From Margaritifera margaritifera (taxonomy: Eukaryota; Mollusca; Bivalvia; Unionida; Margaritiferidae): a stretch of DNA of 64,000 nucleotides. Numbering within the stretch: the stretch's first letter is position 1; each line of letters opens with the position of its first letter. A program made the translations under genes and the position numbers. Of the stretch, positions 23,801 through 32,484 are shown piece after piece. A model generated the notes under the pieces. That model did not search any database and was not told the origin of the DNA. It worked only from the letters and a program-made list of their open reading frames with translations. Location of the stretch: the NCBI GenBank assembly GCA_029931535.1, contig JAQPZY010001569.1, positions 3,087,001 through 3,151,000 of the forward strand, given 5' to 3'.

Positions 23801-26800
23801 TATTCAAGCTTCGGCCAAGGTGGCTCGACAAAAAAACACCATTTACCTATAAATGAGAGCATCTCATTATTCTTTCCTCTGATTTTCTACATAAAAAAAC
23901 CCCCCAAAAACCCCAATCTACAAATATGTTCAATGAACATGAATGCCAAACCACCGCTTTGTTGGACCCTAATACCTGAGAAAACGACATAGGTGCAAAA
24001 CTTAACAATTGTTTGACAGACGGATGGACGGATGAACAGACAAAGGTAACACCATATGCTTCTTCCACATTCATGGTGGGGCATAAAAAAATGGAAATAC
24101 AAGAAATTGGCCCACAAAAATAAGACAAAATATTTATGTGGCATTGATTTTAGACAGATAATTGATATTGGGCTTTCATTCTGCAACTATAACTACTCTC
24201 AGAAATTTCTTAAAACTTTAGAAAGTTAATGAGAAATTTTCATGTGGCATATAAGAGTTTATGTTGGCAAAACATGTATTGTAATTTTATCATATCACTG
24301 AATATGAACAAACAATTACTTTAAAAATGCTGATAAAATGGTGATGCTTTTACAAACTCTTTGCACTCGAGCATGTATATCAACATGAGGCTCAAAGTGA
24401 AGCCCTGAAAAAACAGCTTTCACAAATTAAGAATTTAAATGATGATACATCCACAGTCTTAAATACAACCTGAAGGATATGTTTGGCCATCCCCAAACCA
24501 AAATAAGGATTGACCCACAAACCAATGTTGGTATCAAATATACATTTCACTCAGGTTTATACACAATCTATGGTTTGCCTACCCTCCCTTGTATTACTTA
24601 CATTTCTTTTCCACCTGCTTTACTTTATTCAAAATGGTCATATTTTCTTATTAAAAGACATACTTGCAAAACTTTTAGTGTAAAAGGTTTGTTGCTATCG
24701 TCGATTCACTACATACTGTATTCAGCCCTCAAATTTGTTTATTTTTCAAAAATGGCCATTAACTATTATGTGCCAGAACATGGATTTCTCAACTGATCAT
24801 CACAATAAGGGGTCTCAATCGAAGCTGGTAGCTAGCAATTTTTCACCGCATAGGGTGTATCTCCAAGGTTCCAGTGATGAAAAAAAATCCATCAACATGT
24901 TGCTTCATGGTAATGTACAGTCAATGTCTCGCAAACACCGGCTAAGGGTTACAGTTTTCATCATTATTGTGCTTATGCTTTGACATGGTGAGTAGTGCTC
25001 TCTCAAGCAGTAAAAGTAGGACTGATACTTATTATTGTCTCATCTAGGCATATATAAGCCTACCCATAAAATATTATAGAATAACAAACAAAACTTTACA
25101 GCACTATTGTTCACTAAAAGTTTAAGTTGCCCTTCTCTACCCCAATTTTACCAGCTAACTGTCAGCAATATAGCCTTCAGACAGTTGAGCTGTAACAAGC
25201 TTTGTCAGTGTCACCTCTATCGATTCCTCGACAAAGAAACAATGTGTAAACTAGACCTAGTCACCTCTGAATCAAGTTTAGTTGGCGACACCTTTAATGT
25301 TTGTCTGACAAAGAAACAATCTGTAAACTAGACATAGTGACATTCAAATTTTATTTCGTTAAGGTATTTTTGGAAGTTTCATGGATAAACAAATCAAAGA
25401 CAGTTTGATATGATTTTTTGGAATATCCTATGACCAATGTCTGGTTGCTCAGAGAATATGCCAGTCAAACCTTTGAACTACTGGACTTGACTGACAAATA
25501 CAGGGATTTAAGGGAGCATGGTCTTCTACAGCACAACAAATAACAAAAAGATCTACCTAAATCTTAATTTATGCACTACTACCTTTGTAGTCAGAAATAT
25601 ATTTGAGGCTAATGCCATCTTTGTCCAATTCCACATGGCACCACCATTCTGCATCTTTTCCTGGGTCCACATGCTTGCTTCTTTTCTGCAATAAAATATA
25701 TATTATTATAAATCATACACCAACAAACTATATCAAATGTAAATATACATTGTTATTCTTTACTCTGACAATGTCTGCTGCATGCAGTCTCAATACAAAG
25801 ACTCACATACTTATCTATCATTTGCATACTAACAATGCTTGCACTGAAAACTCTATGTTAATATAACAATCCATAGAGTCCAAGGAGTAATCAAGATTCT
25901 CAAGATGGCTACCCTGGTGCCATATTGGACAGTTTACAACTTTACATTGCAACTGCACTATGAATACTAGGTTTTCACATTGTGCATGTTTGATACTTAA
26001 TGTTGGCATTTCCATGTGATTGCATGCTTTGGTCTGCAGACTATGGGGTTTTTGGACCCTTTACATCTAGGTTTAAAAATGGGGGAAGGGTGGTTCCAAA
26101 CTCAACAAGAGTCCTCAAAGAGACTGACATGCTACTGACCAAAAAGAATTTCCAGGAATCCAAGACAAATCCGTTTTTTCCATTTAACTGTGCTGAAACT
26201 ATCTCTGATACTCTTGAGTGATAACAAGATTTTCAAATTGGCTGCCACAGTGGCCATATTGGAAGTACAGTAAAACCTGTCATGAGCGACCACAATCGTA
26301 ATGCACAGATCGATTTTATTATATAAACGCACTTTTGTGAGCGACCACCTGCAGAACGCGACCAGCGACCGCGATTTCTTGGCAAAATATGCATTTCGAC
26401 ACTGCTATGAACGACCGCATCACAAAAACAGAGATAAACACAACTGACCTTTATTTAACCCTTTGTAACCACGACCGCTTAAGAAGCAAAGACATTAAAA
26501 ACAAAATCAAAAACTTAAAAACAAATTAGGCTGGCTACCGGTTTCTTGAATTGTACAGGTCATACATGTAGTCTCATATGTTATAGATTGTACACCAGAC
26601 TAGAGTACATGCAGATTGCTCATTCGGAAATACCTCGGCTATTTCTGCGAGACTAAAGTATGATCCATAGGATTTCCAGCGAATTTGCGTATGGCAGCTT
26701 GTTCTAAAATAATACTGCTATGAACAACCCTATCGTGAGAACTGAAATAAACACCACTGATGTTTATTTTATCCTTTGTAACAACGACCGCTTCCAAAGT

Positions 26801-29800
26801 AAAACTGTTCTAAAAATTTTTTTTATAAAAACAAATTAGACTGGCTACCAGTTTTCTAACTTTTGCAGGTCATGCATGTAGTTTCCTTTGTTCTAGACTG
26901 TAAACCAGACTAAAGTACATGTCACTAACTGCCATTGTAGTGCCAAAGTCAATATAGCGGTCGCATACATCATTTTTCTTTGGAGTTAATCCGTAATGCC
27001 TGGGATGAATGAGGTCTTTGTCTTTGTCTTTAATACCAGTAGGTGACAATCGTTTTCCGGATTCGATTGTCATTGTGAAGGGCTTGTGTTGTTTGTTGGG
27101 GTGTTTTTGATGTTACCGTGATTACAACCCACACACCAAATCGTCATCTGTTTACCTTAGTGCAGCCGGTTACACCCTCTGTTTATAGAGTTAATCCCTT
27201 TGTATCGTCGGTGAATAAAGTCTTTGACTGTTGTCTCTAAATAAATTTATTCTGTTTCTGGATAAATTAATTGTGTCTTTTTATTTCATTCATTGGTACA
27301 TATACATTGTATATGTATTACATATTTCCCCAAAGCCTGATTAAAACCGCTACAGTCGTTGTTACAATAGATCCCTTACTACATTAACACCTAGCACTTT
27401 AATAACAATGGCAGAACCTCCAATGAAAAAGAGACAAATTCTAACATTGGAGGAAAGAATTAATGTAATTGAAAGAAGTGAAAAACGGGAGACCGTTTGC
27501 AACATAGCAGCCACTTGAAACGTTGGTGAAACTAAAATTTAGGGTGTTATAAAAGACAAGGAGTCAATTAGAAACGAACTAATATGCTAATACTAGTACA
27601 TGTAATTGTGATCTTCAAATATAAATGTGATTCATGTTTAATGATAGATTTATATCTTTATTACTATTTAAAATTATTTTCAGATTAATGCATGCAATAT
27701 TTTAACAAGAACTATGAACAAAGAATACAATAAATGTACATGATTGTGCTTATTTTTCCCTCTTAAACAGTGCTGAATTTCGACCTTGGAAACTGGTCTT
27801 TTTGTACAAACCTGTTATGAGAGACCACCTGTCTTGAGAGACCGCTTTTTGCTGGCAGAAGGAGCGGTCTCTCATGACAGGTTTTACTGTAATATCAGCA
27901 CCATTTTCATTTAGGACCAGTTAGATATCATAAGAAGCCTATTAGTGAAAACCCCATGCTGATATAGCCATCCATTCAAGAGTAGCAATAATAAGATTTC
28001 AAGATGGCCACCACGGCAGCCATATTTGAGGTCAAATCTGCACCATTATCATTTTGGACCAACTAGACATCGTAAGAAGTCTTATGGTGAAAACCCCATG
28101 TCAATATGACTTTCCGTTCAGGTGAAGCAGCAATAACAAGATTCTGAAAATGGGTGATGTGATGGCCATACTGGTTGTCAGATTTGCACTATTTTCAGTT
28201 AAGACCAACTAGACATTATACAAAGCCTTTGAATGAAATCCCATGCTGATTATGACCATTCATCTAGAAGTAACATTAATAAGATTTAAAAGATAGCTGT
28301 TGTGGTGGCCATATGGGACATCCCAGCAGCACCATTTTCATTTAGGATTAACTAGACCTTGGGGTGAATGTGTGTATAAAGTTTCATGGTAATCTTCCAA
28401 GTAGTTTAAGAGAAGTAGTGATAACTTGTGCCAACAGACAGACAGATGATGAACAACAGGCCATCCCATAAGCTCTACTGATCTATGACCAGTACAGCTA
28501 AAAACAAGAATCCCTATAGGCACCGACATAGCAAGAAATTTAGCAAAAAAAACCCAGAGTTTGATGGACTCCAAAATCCTGAGTAGAGGCCTTCAGGGAA
28601 AAATGTGTCAGAGACTAAGAATTTATGCATCAGGGAAAACCCTGGGGTCATGGTTTTGCAGCTCTTATCAGAGACCATAAAGGTATCACTACACTACCCG
28701 TAATTGAGCCAAGGAGCTGTTGTTTGCATCATATTGTAGCCCAAAAGAAAATCATTAATATTTTTCCTTTGATTTGTCCTCAAGATTTGCTAACCAGTGA
28801 AGAATGTTACTTGCATTCAACAGAAAGCAGCATTAAAGCCTAAACAGAAAATAAAATGTTTATTAAGTTTAGATTGTTGGCTTGTGCATAGGATGACAAT
28901 GAAAATAGGTGTGATTTGGCGCATTCTGGAAAGGTCACTTGCACTAAAAATTCCTGTCATTTAATTCAAATGTAACTATTTCAAAAAAATACAACATAAC
29001 CTATTATGATTTTTGTTACATGCAGCATCCGAGTTAGTGCCCAACATAAGCAAGATAGTCTTGGTGCATTCAAACTTAGAAATAATGCACTGGATTTTTT
29101 AAAAAATTTAGAAAAATTAAGCAAATACATAATACCTAAAATGGCTTGAACCCATATTTACCCATTTAAGTAATACCTGGCATCATTCTTTTCAGCTGCA
29201 CAAAAGCTTTCACATCAAAATAATTTAAACATGTGACAAAGCCTCCACTTTGCATTGCTGCAGGTGCGGTCCATTCAATTAAACTCAACCAAAATGTATC
29301 GGTTAGAGCAAATACTATCTTATCACTCATTCAAATGTACATATATTTCTCTTTAAATTGTACGTATACATTATTGTCATCGTCTAGGTTCTGTTATCGA
29401 TGCAAAACCTAAATGACAGAAATAAGCAAACTTTACATGCTTGACAGCCAACTAGATAACTGGGAAATATCAACTTTACTCAATTAAACTCACAGAAGGT
29501 GAAACTGAAGGGTTGTAACATAGATACCCTATTGTGAAACTGAAGGGTTGTAACATAGATTCCCTATTGTATGATATACCAGTCTTCTCTAATTAATTGA
29601 TCATAACTTTTTACTTGATCATTTCTTTCCATAATAATAATACAAAATATATTAAAGACAAATCCCCTGCCTTCATAATGTGGTCATTTACTTGGATCCC
29701 AAACTGCAAACATCACACCCTTATGATATTTGAAGAGCACCACACAACAGCACTTAATGATAGAAAGTAAAGTTATGTACCTGTGGTGAACAAGCATCCT

Positions 29801-32484
29801 TTCTTCTTGTTTCTTGAGGCCAGCTCTAAGCTGAAGAAATAGAAGGAAAAAAAAGTCATAGCCAGCAAAAACAAAAAGTCGAAACTAAAAACTATATATA
29901 ATTATTTATTACACTTTTATATTTAAAAAACCCACCATTATAACAAGAATTGAGTGTTCTTTAGATAACTATTTCTTGTGCTGCTATTTTGTGTAACTGG
30001 TAATGAGACATTTCCAGAAGGAACCTGTGGATTCAATACATGTAGAACAGTATGTGAACAACACTTTGTTGTAATTCTTCCAGGATAAAACCATAAAGAA
30101 TATTTTTAGGGTAACTGGGCCCATGATAAATTGAGGACAAATTGGGAACAGAGTGTTCGTGGATAAATTGCTAAAATTGGGAATTCTGCATTTATAAGCA
30201 TTTTTCATTGGAACAAAGACCCATTTTTAGCCTCCTAACCCCCCCCCCCATCCCTGACTATTGCATGCCCCTCCTCCACAAACATAGAACTTTTGTTTAC
30301 ATTTTATCTTTGTTTGCACCTTAAAACCATATGTTGATAATTAGAGTTATCCAAAAAATATACGTAAATAGTTCATGAAGATCAGGGGTCCCCAACCTTT
30401 TTGTGCCTAAGGGCACATTTGTGAGTTTATGAGAGAGTGGCGAGCATCAACCAATTAACTTGACCCATTTTTTAAAATTAATATTATTCATTATAACCTC
30501 TTCTGCGGCACACAAAAAACCTTGGCGGGTGCCATGGCGCCCGTGGCCGTGTTGGGGACCATTGATGTAGATAGATATGTAAATGAGGAGAAAAATGAAG
30601 GGAATCCAGATATAGTTAGAAGAGCAAAGACAGACATACACATGTATAAAAATAGACAGATAAATGGATAGGTAGATAATGGTTTTGGAAATGGCTAGAT
30701 TTTAATGAGAGAGAGAGACGTTTAGGTAAAAAAAAAACAACCTTAAACTTAAAAATTTAAAAGCCAAGAACAGAACCTTGTTAACTTAATTTTAATCATG
30801 TTTCAATATATCATGACATTTTTCTGTATCTACATTTTCATTTAAAGATCAATTGATCATTCAGCTTTAAGTATCCATCCAAGAAGAAAACAAGTAAAAC
30901 TGAGTCCCTTATTATGTATTCCAATATCAATGAATTCACTCTTTGCTTTTTTTCTGGAGAGTGTTGTGTCCACTCTCATGTCTGCTTCCACTTCCAGGTC
31001 ATCCAATTTTCACCTTGAATTTTCACTTTGCAAAAATTTGTTTTTATCCATTTCATTATTTGCCAAACAGCAAGTATGCATCGGTGTCATATAATAATCA
31101 TGTAAACAACAGATGATAAACATTGCTTGTGGGCTCTAGACTTCCAAGTGGCTAATCATTAGAGATGAGTGCCTTTATTTGCAAACACAGCTGTGAAAGA
31201 AATCTCACGAGTTATATTATTAACAATAATCACCTCGTCAGTTTGAAATTGGTGACAGGCATCAAACCAATCTTTGACAAGCCGACTGTTTAGAGTCAGT
31301 AATCTCGCCACATTTGGAACTCACAAACTGCCCATGGCTAGGTTGAGACTTTAAAGTCAGAAAATCTGTATACTTAAAAATATTACAACTGAAATATAAC
31401 TGACAAGTTAAAATACCAATGTTTATTTCCTATTGTCAAAACTTGCCATAAATAGTAAATATTCACATTATCATGTCTGCGCCAGAAAATGCGAGGCTGA
31501 CCTTAACACTGACTACAAGATGGAAATGACGGACTTTGACAGTATATCGTGTGAAATAAAGGATCGATAGATGAAAGAAACTGCGGGCAGTTAAGCCATT
31601 GAAGAATGCAGTACATATCATCACAAAAAAGGTGTTGATATATGTACTGGTACTGTGGCAAGATTGCAGAGTGTAAAACTAGTGTTACAAAGCATTACTA
31701 ACTGAACACAACTTCTCTCTCTCTCCGTCAATTTTTGTACCTTGGAAACTTGAGCTTGCCCGAGCCAAATTTGAACTTGTCTTGGGTGTAAGGCAAGTGG
31801 ATTTGTAAAGCCTTACAGGCTGGGTCATCTTCACTAGCCAAGGGTTATTGATGCATTAATATCCACATTGACAATGAATTAACTGGATCAATGACCCTTG
31901 GTTTACAAAGATGGGCTTGATATTTTGGCTCCATGTGAAGAGGCTAATTAAAAACAGCTGTGTGCTACCTAAAATCAAATGTTTTGTTGATGGAATTCAG
32001 TGATTTGATGACAGAAAGTAGGGAAATTGGAATTATAGGGATGAAATGATCATGAGTGGGTATTTATCAATGTGTAAATTGTACCTATTCACTCACAGAG
32101 TTAACAGAAAGTCTGGACTTTATGTTCATGTTGTGAGTGATTAGGTAAAATTTACACTTTGATAAATATCCACCCATAATCATTTAATCCAATAGTATTT
32201 CAAAAATAATCTAAAATCAATCAGTCTTGATTTGTTTATACTGAAAGACAAAAAAAAATATATGTAACTTTTCTTTCTACAAACATCTGCAATGTGCACA
32301 TTGTCCAGAGATTTCTTTCAAATGGCAAAGATCATGATGTTAGTAATAAGGAAAAATAATTTCACATCCCATAAACAGACTGCAATATAATTGCAAACCC
32401 ATGGACATAGGTGGTTCATTCATGCATGACAGAGAGAGCTGTCTTTCTTACCATTCTCTTTCCAGGCGCGAGTACAGCCGCCAT
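11683..32484 (-). CDS. C2H2 zinc-finger / Myb-SANT-like protein gene, about nine coding exons (330-aa model)
   Basis: The model on the minus strand is exons 32484-32452, 29830-29781, 25680-25583, 21677-21621, 20433-20374, 19513-19346, 18945-18706, 17117-17040 and 11891-11683. From the third exon on, every internal junction is phase 1 and the sum is 993 nt including the stop. The order is a short N-terminus, a WWCHVELDKDGISLKYISDY segment, four Ser/Asp/Thr-rich exons beginning with an SD dipeptide, one C2H2 finger (CVQC...HVKSH), and a C-terminal KRKRWRAEEEEALAAAFRTH segment of Myb/SANT type. An alternative last exon lies at 12895-12780. I do not recognise the protein by name. It seems related to the uncharacterised finger plus SANT family whose relics fill 1.6-9.4 kb. 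A DNA- or chromatin-binding role is inferred from the finger and the SANT-like helix only. The least certain junction is between exons 2 and 3. Confidence 0.6.
12360..13480. repeat. Two fragments of a bivalve-type interspersed repeat, and a duplicated intron piece
   Basis: 12360-12500 and 13280-13470 share 'ttacattttccattgcagtg', 'catgacacaccatctagtca', 'catgatat' and 'aaaatttctctgac'-type wording that I associate with common bivalve repeats. 12500-12700 is a diverged direct copy of 17330-17510 ('caatattttctgcaagttag', 'gcatgtactgt', 'gaaaacatgcatttga'). Exon B lies between them. 13480-14256 holds nothing else recognised. Confidence 0.5.
12780..12895 (-). CDS. Alternative last exon (B): cysteine-rich C-terminus
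   Basis: With acceptor ttgttaag and phase-1 entry the exon reads WKKGRKCRNCDYWTSCCVNK then SIAHGWKDDCCCYKNEK and TAA. Seven cysteines in 37 residues (CxxC, CC, CCC) in an open frame are unlikely by chance, and the entry phase matches the finger exon at 17040. The pyrimidine tract before the acceptor is weak. Using the nearby 'attcag' instead (12907) would give a different, quickly stopped frame. Confidence 0.4.
14257..14517 (+). repeat. 37-bp minisatellite, seven units
   Basis: Units begin 'ctggatgattgggagacatt' and end 'caattcaatatatata'. Six units are 37 bp and one is 39 bp because of an extra TA. The first three are identical; later ones share gggggacatgg changes. It lies in the long intron before the last exon of the minus-strand gene. 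Isolated fragments of the unit continue at 15230-15260. Confidence 0.9.
14982..15146 (+). repeat. 30-bp minisatellite, about 5.5 units
   Basis: The unit is 'aaattcaaggagtttttaaa' plus 'gtaacccccc'. Copies are nearly identical. The flanks ('aaggatttttcaaggttgtg') match the tail of a dispersed repeat also seen at 35005-35085, so the array probably arose by amplification of a piece of that repeat. Confidence 0.9.
15488..15760 (+). repeat. Interspersed repeat, copy 1 of two
   Basis: 'gtatatggtttagggcctgt' through 'ccttacaatatagggtcata' and 'tctatgattttctctggtgg' recurs at 22185-22445 in the same orientation. An A-rich simple stretch (taaataaaataaaa) lies in the middle. No coding frame is shared. 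It is probably a non-autonomous element of unknown type. Confidence 0.7.
15761..17039. other. No gene recognised (intron)
   Basis: It is intronic for the minus-strand gene. It contains a C/CA simple stretch at 16244-16269 and low-level similarity to interspersed repeats ('tatcaagct' with 'cagaaac' motifs at 16500-16900). No exon, RNA gene or inverted-repeat element was recognised. Confidence 0.4.
17040..17117 (-). CDS. Exon encoding one C2H2 zinc finger
   Basis: The exon lies between acceptor ttttcag and donor gtaatt. It encodes FHCVQCERRFKMKGGFSNHV then KSHRK, a single finger of the form C-x2-C-x12-H-x3-H. Entry and exit are both phase 1, matching the exons on both sides. Confidence 0.75.
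17330..17510 (+). repeat. Duplicated intron piece, copy 2
   Basis: It is a diverged direct copy of 12500-12700 ('cagtcaatatttctcagtaa', 'aaggtgtaacaaaacagcat', 'gactaaaaagtttgtaaag'). A short open frame on the minus strand here is not kept in the other copy. Confidence 0.6.
17998..18160 (+). repeat. tRNA-derived SINE-like copy 1
   Basis: It has a B-box-like 'ggttcggctacc' about 60 bases in, then 'gtgtccttgggttaggcact', and an end with 'gctgtaaaacaccaaagcca'. The block after the B box matches the conserved central region I associate with V-type SINEs. A second, more diverged copy lies at 52146-52312. It is not a functional tRNA: no full cloverleaf could be drawn. Confidence 0.6.
18161..18705. 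other. No gene recognised (intron)
   Basis: 18280-18480 holds a two-fold internal similarity ('cttctcaagcacttaagtgt' and 'cattctcaagcacttcagtg', about 120 bases apart). The minus-strand reading of this region is low-complexity and not supported by splice sites. Confidence 0.4.
18706..18945 (-). CDS. Ser/Thr/Asp-rich exon, 80 codons, begins MSD and ends TNQAG
   Basis: The acceptor is gttttacag and the donor gtatat; the exon is phase 1-1, so skipping it would keep the frame. It encodes MSDTVTISSVSFTPTNEVEP, LSDTSSTPLSDTNSSP... and ends IANMTNQAG. The low-complexity SD/SDT repeats suggest a disordered linker. Its ends resemble those of the exon at 19346-19513, as if one was copied from the other. 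Confidence 0.7.
19346..19513 (-). CDS. Ser/Thr-rich exon, 56 codons, begins MSD and ends TNQAG
   Basis: The acceptor is tactgtctag and the donor gtatgt; the exon is phase 1-1. It encodes MSDEISISPRCISKSKVTSD, VANIHTRNAPIAPCDITTTL and PENMDITASLDTNQAG. It shares the opening MSD..(I/T)IS and the ending DTNQAG/MTNQAG with the next exon downstream. Confidence 0.7.
19550..20370. other. No gene recognised (intron)
   Basis: Intron between the 60-bp exon at 20374 and the exon at 19346. Short open frames are present but lack splice sites of matching phase. No repeat was recognised. Confidence 0.4.
20374..20433 (-). CDS. Short Ser-rich exon, 20 codons
   Basis: The acceptor is tacatttcag and the donor gtaagt; the exon is phase 1-1. 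It encodes YVSDSIASSNQSTYINILS. Like its neighbours it opens with an SD dipeptide two to three residues in. Confidence 0.6.
20680..21220 (+). repeat. Tandem array of four to five diverged ~100-145-bp units
   Basis: Units start 'gtgcagaaaccacttttctt' at 20680, 20812, 20953, 21056 and 21200. They contain 'gaccttgacctttgaattcc', 'ccccaagtgcaagccat' and 'aaagtttggtaac'. I associate this wording with common bivalve repeats. It is non-coding intron sequence of the minus-strand gene. Confidence 0.65.
21621..21677 (-). CDS. Short acidic exon, 19 codons
   Basis: The acceptor is tgaatttcag and the donor gtaagt; the exon is phase 1-1. It encodes SDDDPFDLDKTYIPDASS. It joins the exon at 25583 (ends G) through a Val codon. 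Confidence 0.65.
22185..22445 (+). repeat. Interspersed repeat, copy 2 of two
   Basis: It is a direct counterpart of 15488-15760 at high similarity over about 260 bases. Both copies end at 'ctctggtggtacat'. Confidence 0.7.
22450..25570. other. No gene recognised (intron); one bivalve-type repeat end
   Basis: 23990-24090 reads 'gacagacggatggacggatg' and 'cattcatggtggggcataaa', which resembles the 3' part of a common bivalve repeat. 23590-23660 is A-rich low complexity. The rest shows no exon with good splice sites. Confidence 0.45.
25583..25685 (-). CDS. Exon 3: WWCHVELDKDGISLKYISDY segment
   Basis: It encodes SKHVDPGKDAEWWCHVELDK then DGISLKYISDYK and leaves in phase 1 (donor gtagta). The strong acceptor attgcag (exon start 25685) would enter in phase 0. 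Starting five bases later at 25680, after 'aaaag', enters in phase 2 and restores the frame from exon 2. The fold is unknown to me; the WW-C and alternating pattern suggest a small beta domain. Confidence 0.65.
26000..26267 (+). repeat. Family X unit interrupted by a Tigger element
   Basis: 26167-26267 is a family X unit ('gctgccacagtggccatatt'). It is cut at TA (26266-26267) by the element below and resumes at 27890 with 'atatcagcaccattttcatt'. Confidence 0.55.
26268..27889 (+). mobile_element. 1,622-bp Tigger/pogo-type DNA transposon, decayed
   Basis: The left end 'cagtaaaacctgtcatgagc' is repeated, apart from one mismatch near its inner end, as the reverse complement at 27865-27889 ('catgacaggttttactg' at the right). 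TA lies on both sides (26266-26267 and 27890-27891). It holds a short N-terminal transposase remnant (27408-27590) but no DDE core, so it is an internally deleted copy. It sits in the intron between exons 3 and 2 of the minus-strand gene, within a family X unit. Confidence 0.85.
27408..27590 (+). pseudogene. Tigger transposase N-terminal fragment (CENP-B-type HTH)
   Basis: The reading is MAEPPMKKRQILTLEERINV, IERSEKRETVCNIAAT, stop, NVGETKI, stop, GVIKDKESIRNEL. This matches the start of Tigger/CENP-B-like transposases (basic start, LTLEEK..VI, (V)..IA..(F/Y)NVG...V..I.K.K..I). Stops fall at 27516 (TGA), 27540 (TAG) and 27588 (TAA). The catalytic domain is missing. Confidence 0.75.
27890..28520 (+). 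repeat. Family X array, about three to four units, with bivalve-type repeat tail
   Basis: Units show 'caccattttcatttaggacc', 'aaccccatgtcaatatgact' and 'caagatggccaccacggcag'. From about 28350 the sequence ends in 'gtttcatggtaatcttccaa' and 'acagacagacagatgatgaa'. The array thus belongs to a larger dispersed element whose end is the acagacag segment. Confidence 0.6.
28521..29780. other. No gene recognised (intron); 35-bp tandem duplication at 29499-29568
   Basis: 'gtgaaactgaagggttgtaa' plus 'catagat(a/t)ccctatt' occurs twice in tandem at 29499 and 29534. Otherwise the intron shows nothing I can name. Confidence 0.5.
29781..29830 (-). CDS. Exon 2 of the minus-strand gene, 50 nt
   Basis: The acceptor is atttcttcag and the donor gtacat. 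It reads LRAGLKKQEERMLVHH in the frame continued from exon 1 (phase 0) and leaves in phase 2. The polypyrimidine tract before the acceptor is good. Confidence 0.55.
30383..30564. mobile_element. 182-bp hAT-type MITE with 8-bp target duplication
   Basis: The left end 'caggggtccccaacc' pairs with the right end (reverse complement 'caatggtccccaaca'). The 8 bases before (atgaagat) and after (atgtagat) differ at one position, as expected for an 8-bp hAT duplication with one later mutation. The CAGGGGTCCCCAAC terminus is familiar from hAT elements of many animals. There is no coding capacity. Confidence 0.8.
30565..32451. other. No gene recognised (first intron)
   Basis: Intron between exon 1 and exon 2 of the minus-strand gene. 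It contains a simple (ga)n run at 30710-30718. 32040-32190 shows a loose inverted similarity around 'gggtatttatcaatgtgtaa' and 'tttacactttgataaatatc', possibly an old palindromic element. No exon was found. Confidence 0.4.
32452..32484 (-). CDS. First coding exon: MAAVLAPGKRM
   Basis: ATG at 32484 (minus strand) has a usable Kozak-like context (atcATGG). It is followed by eleven codons and a gtaaga donor in phase 0. The exon is GC-rich compared with its surroundings, as first exons near promoters often are. No TATA box was identified upstream (32490-32600). Confidence 0.55.
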
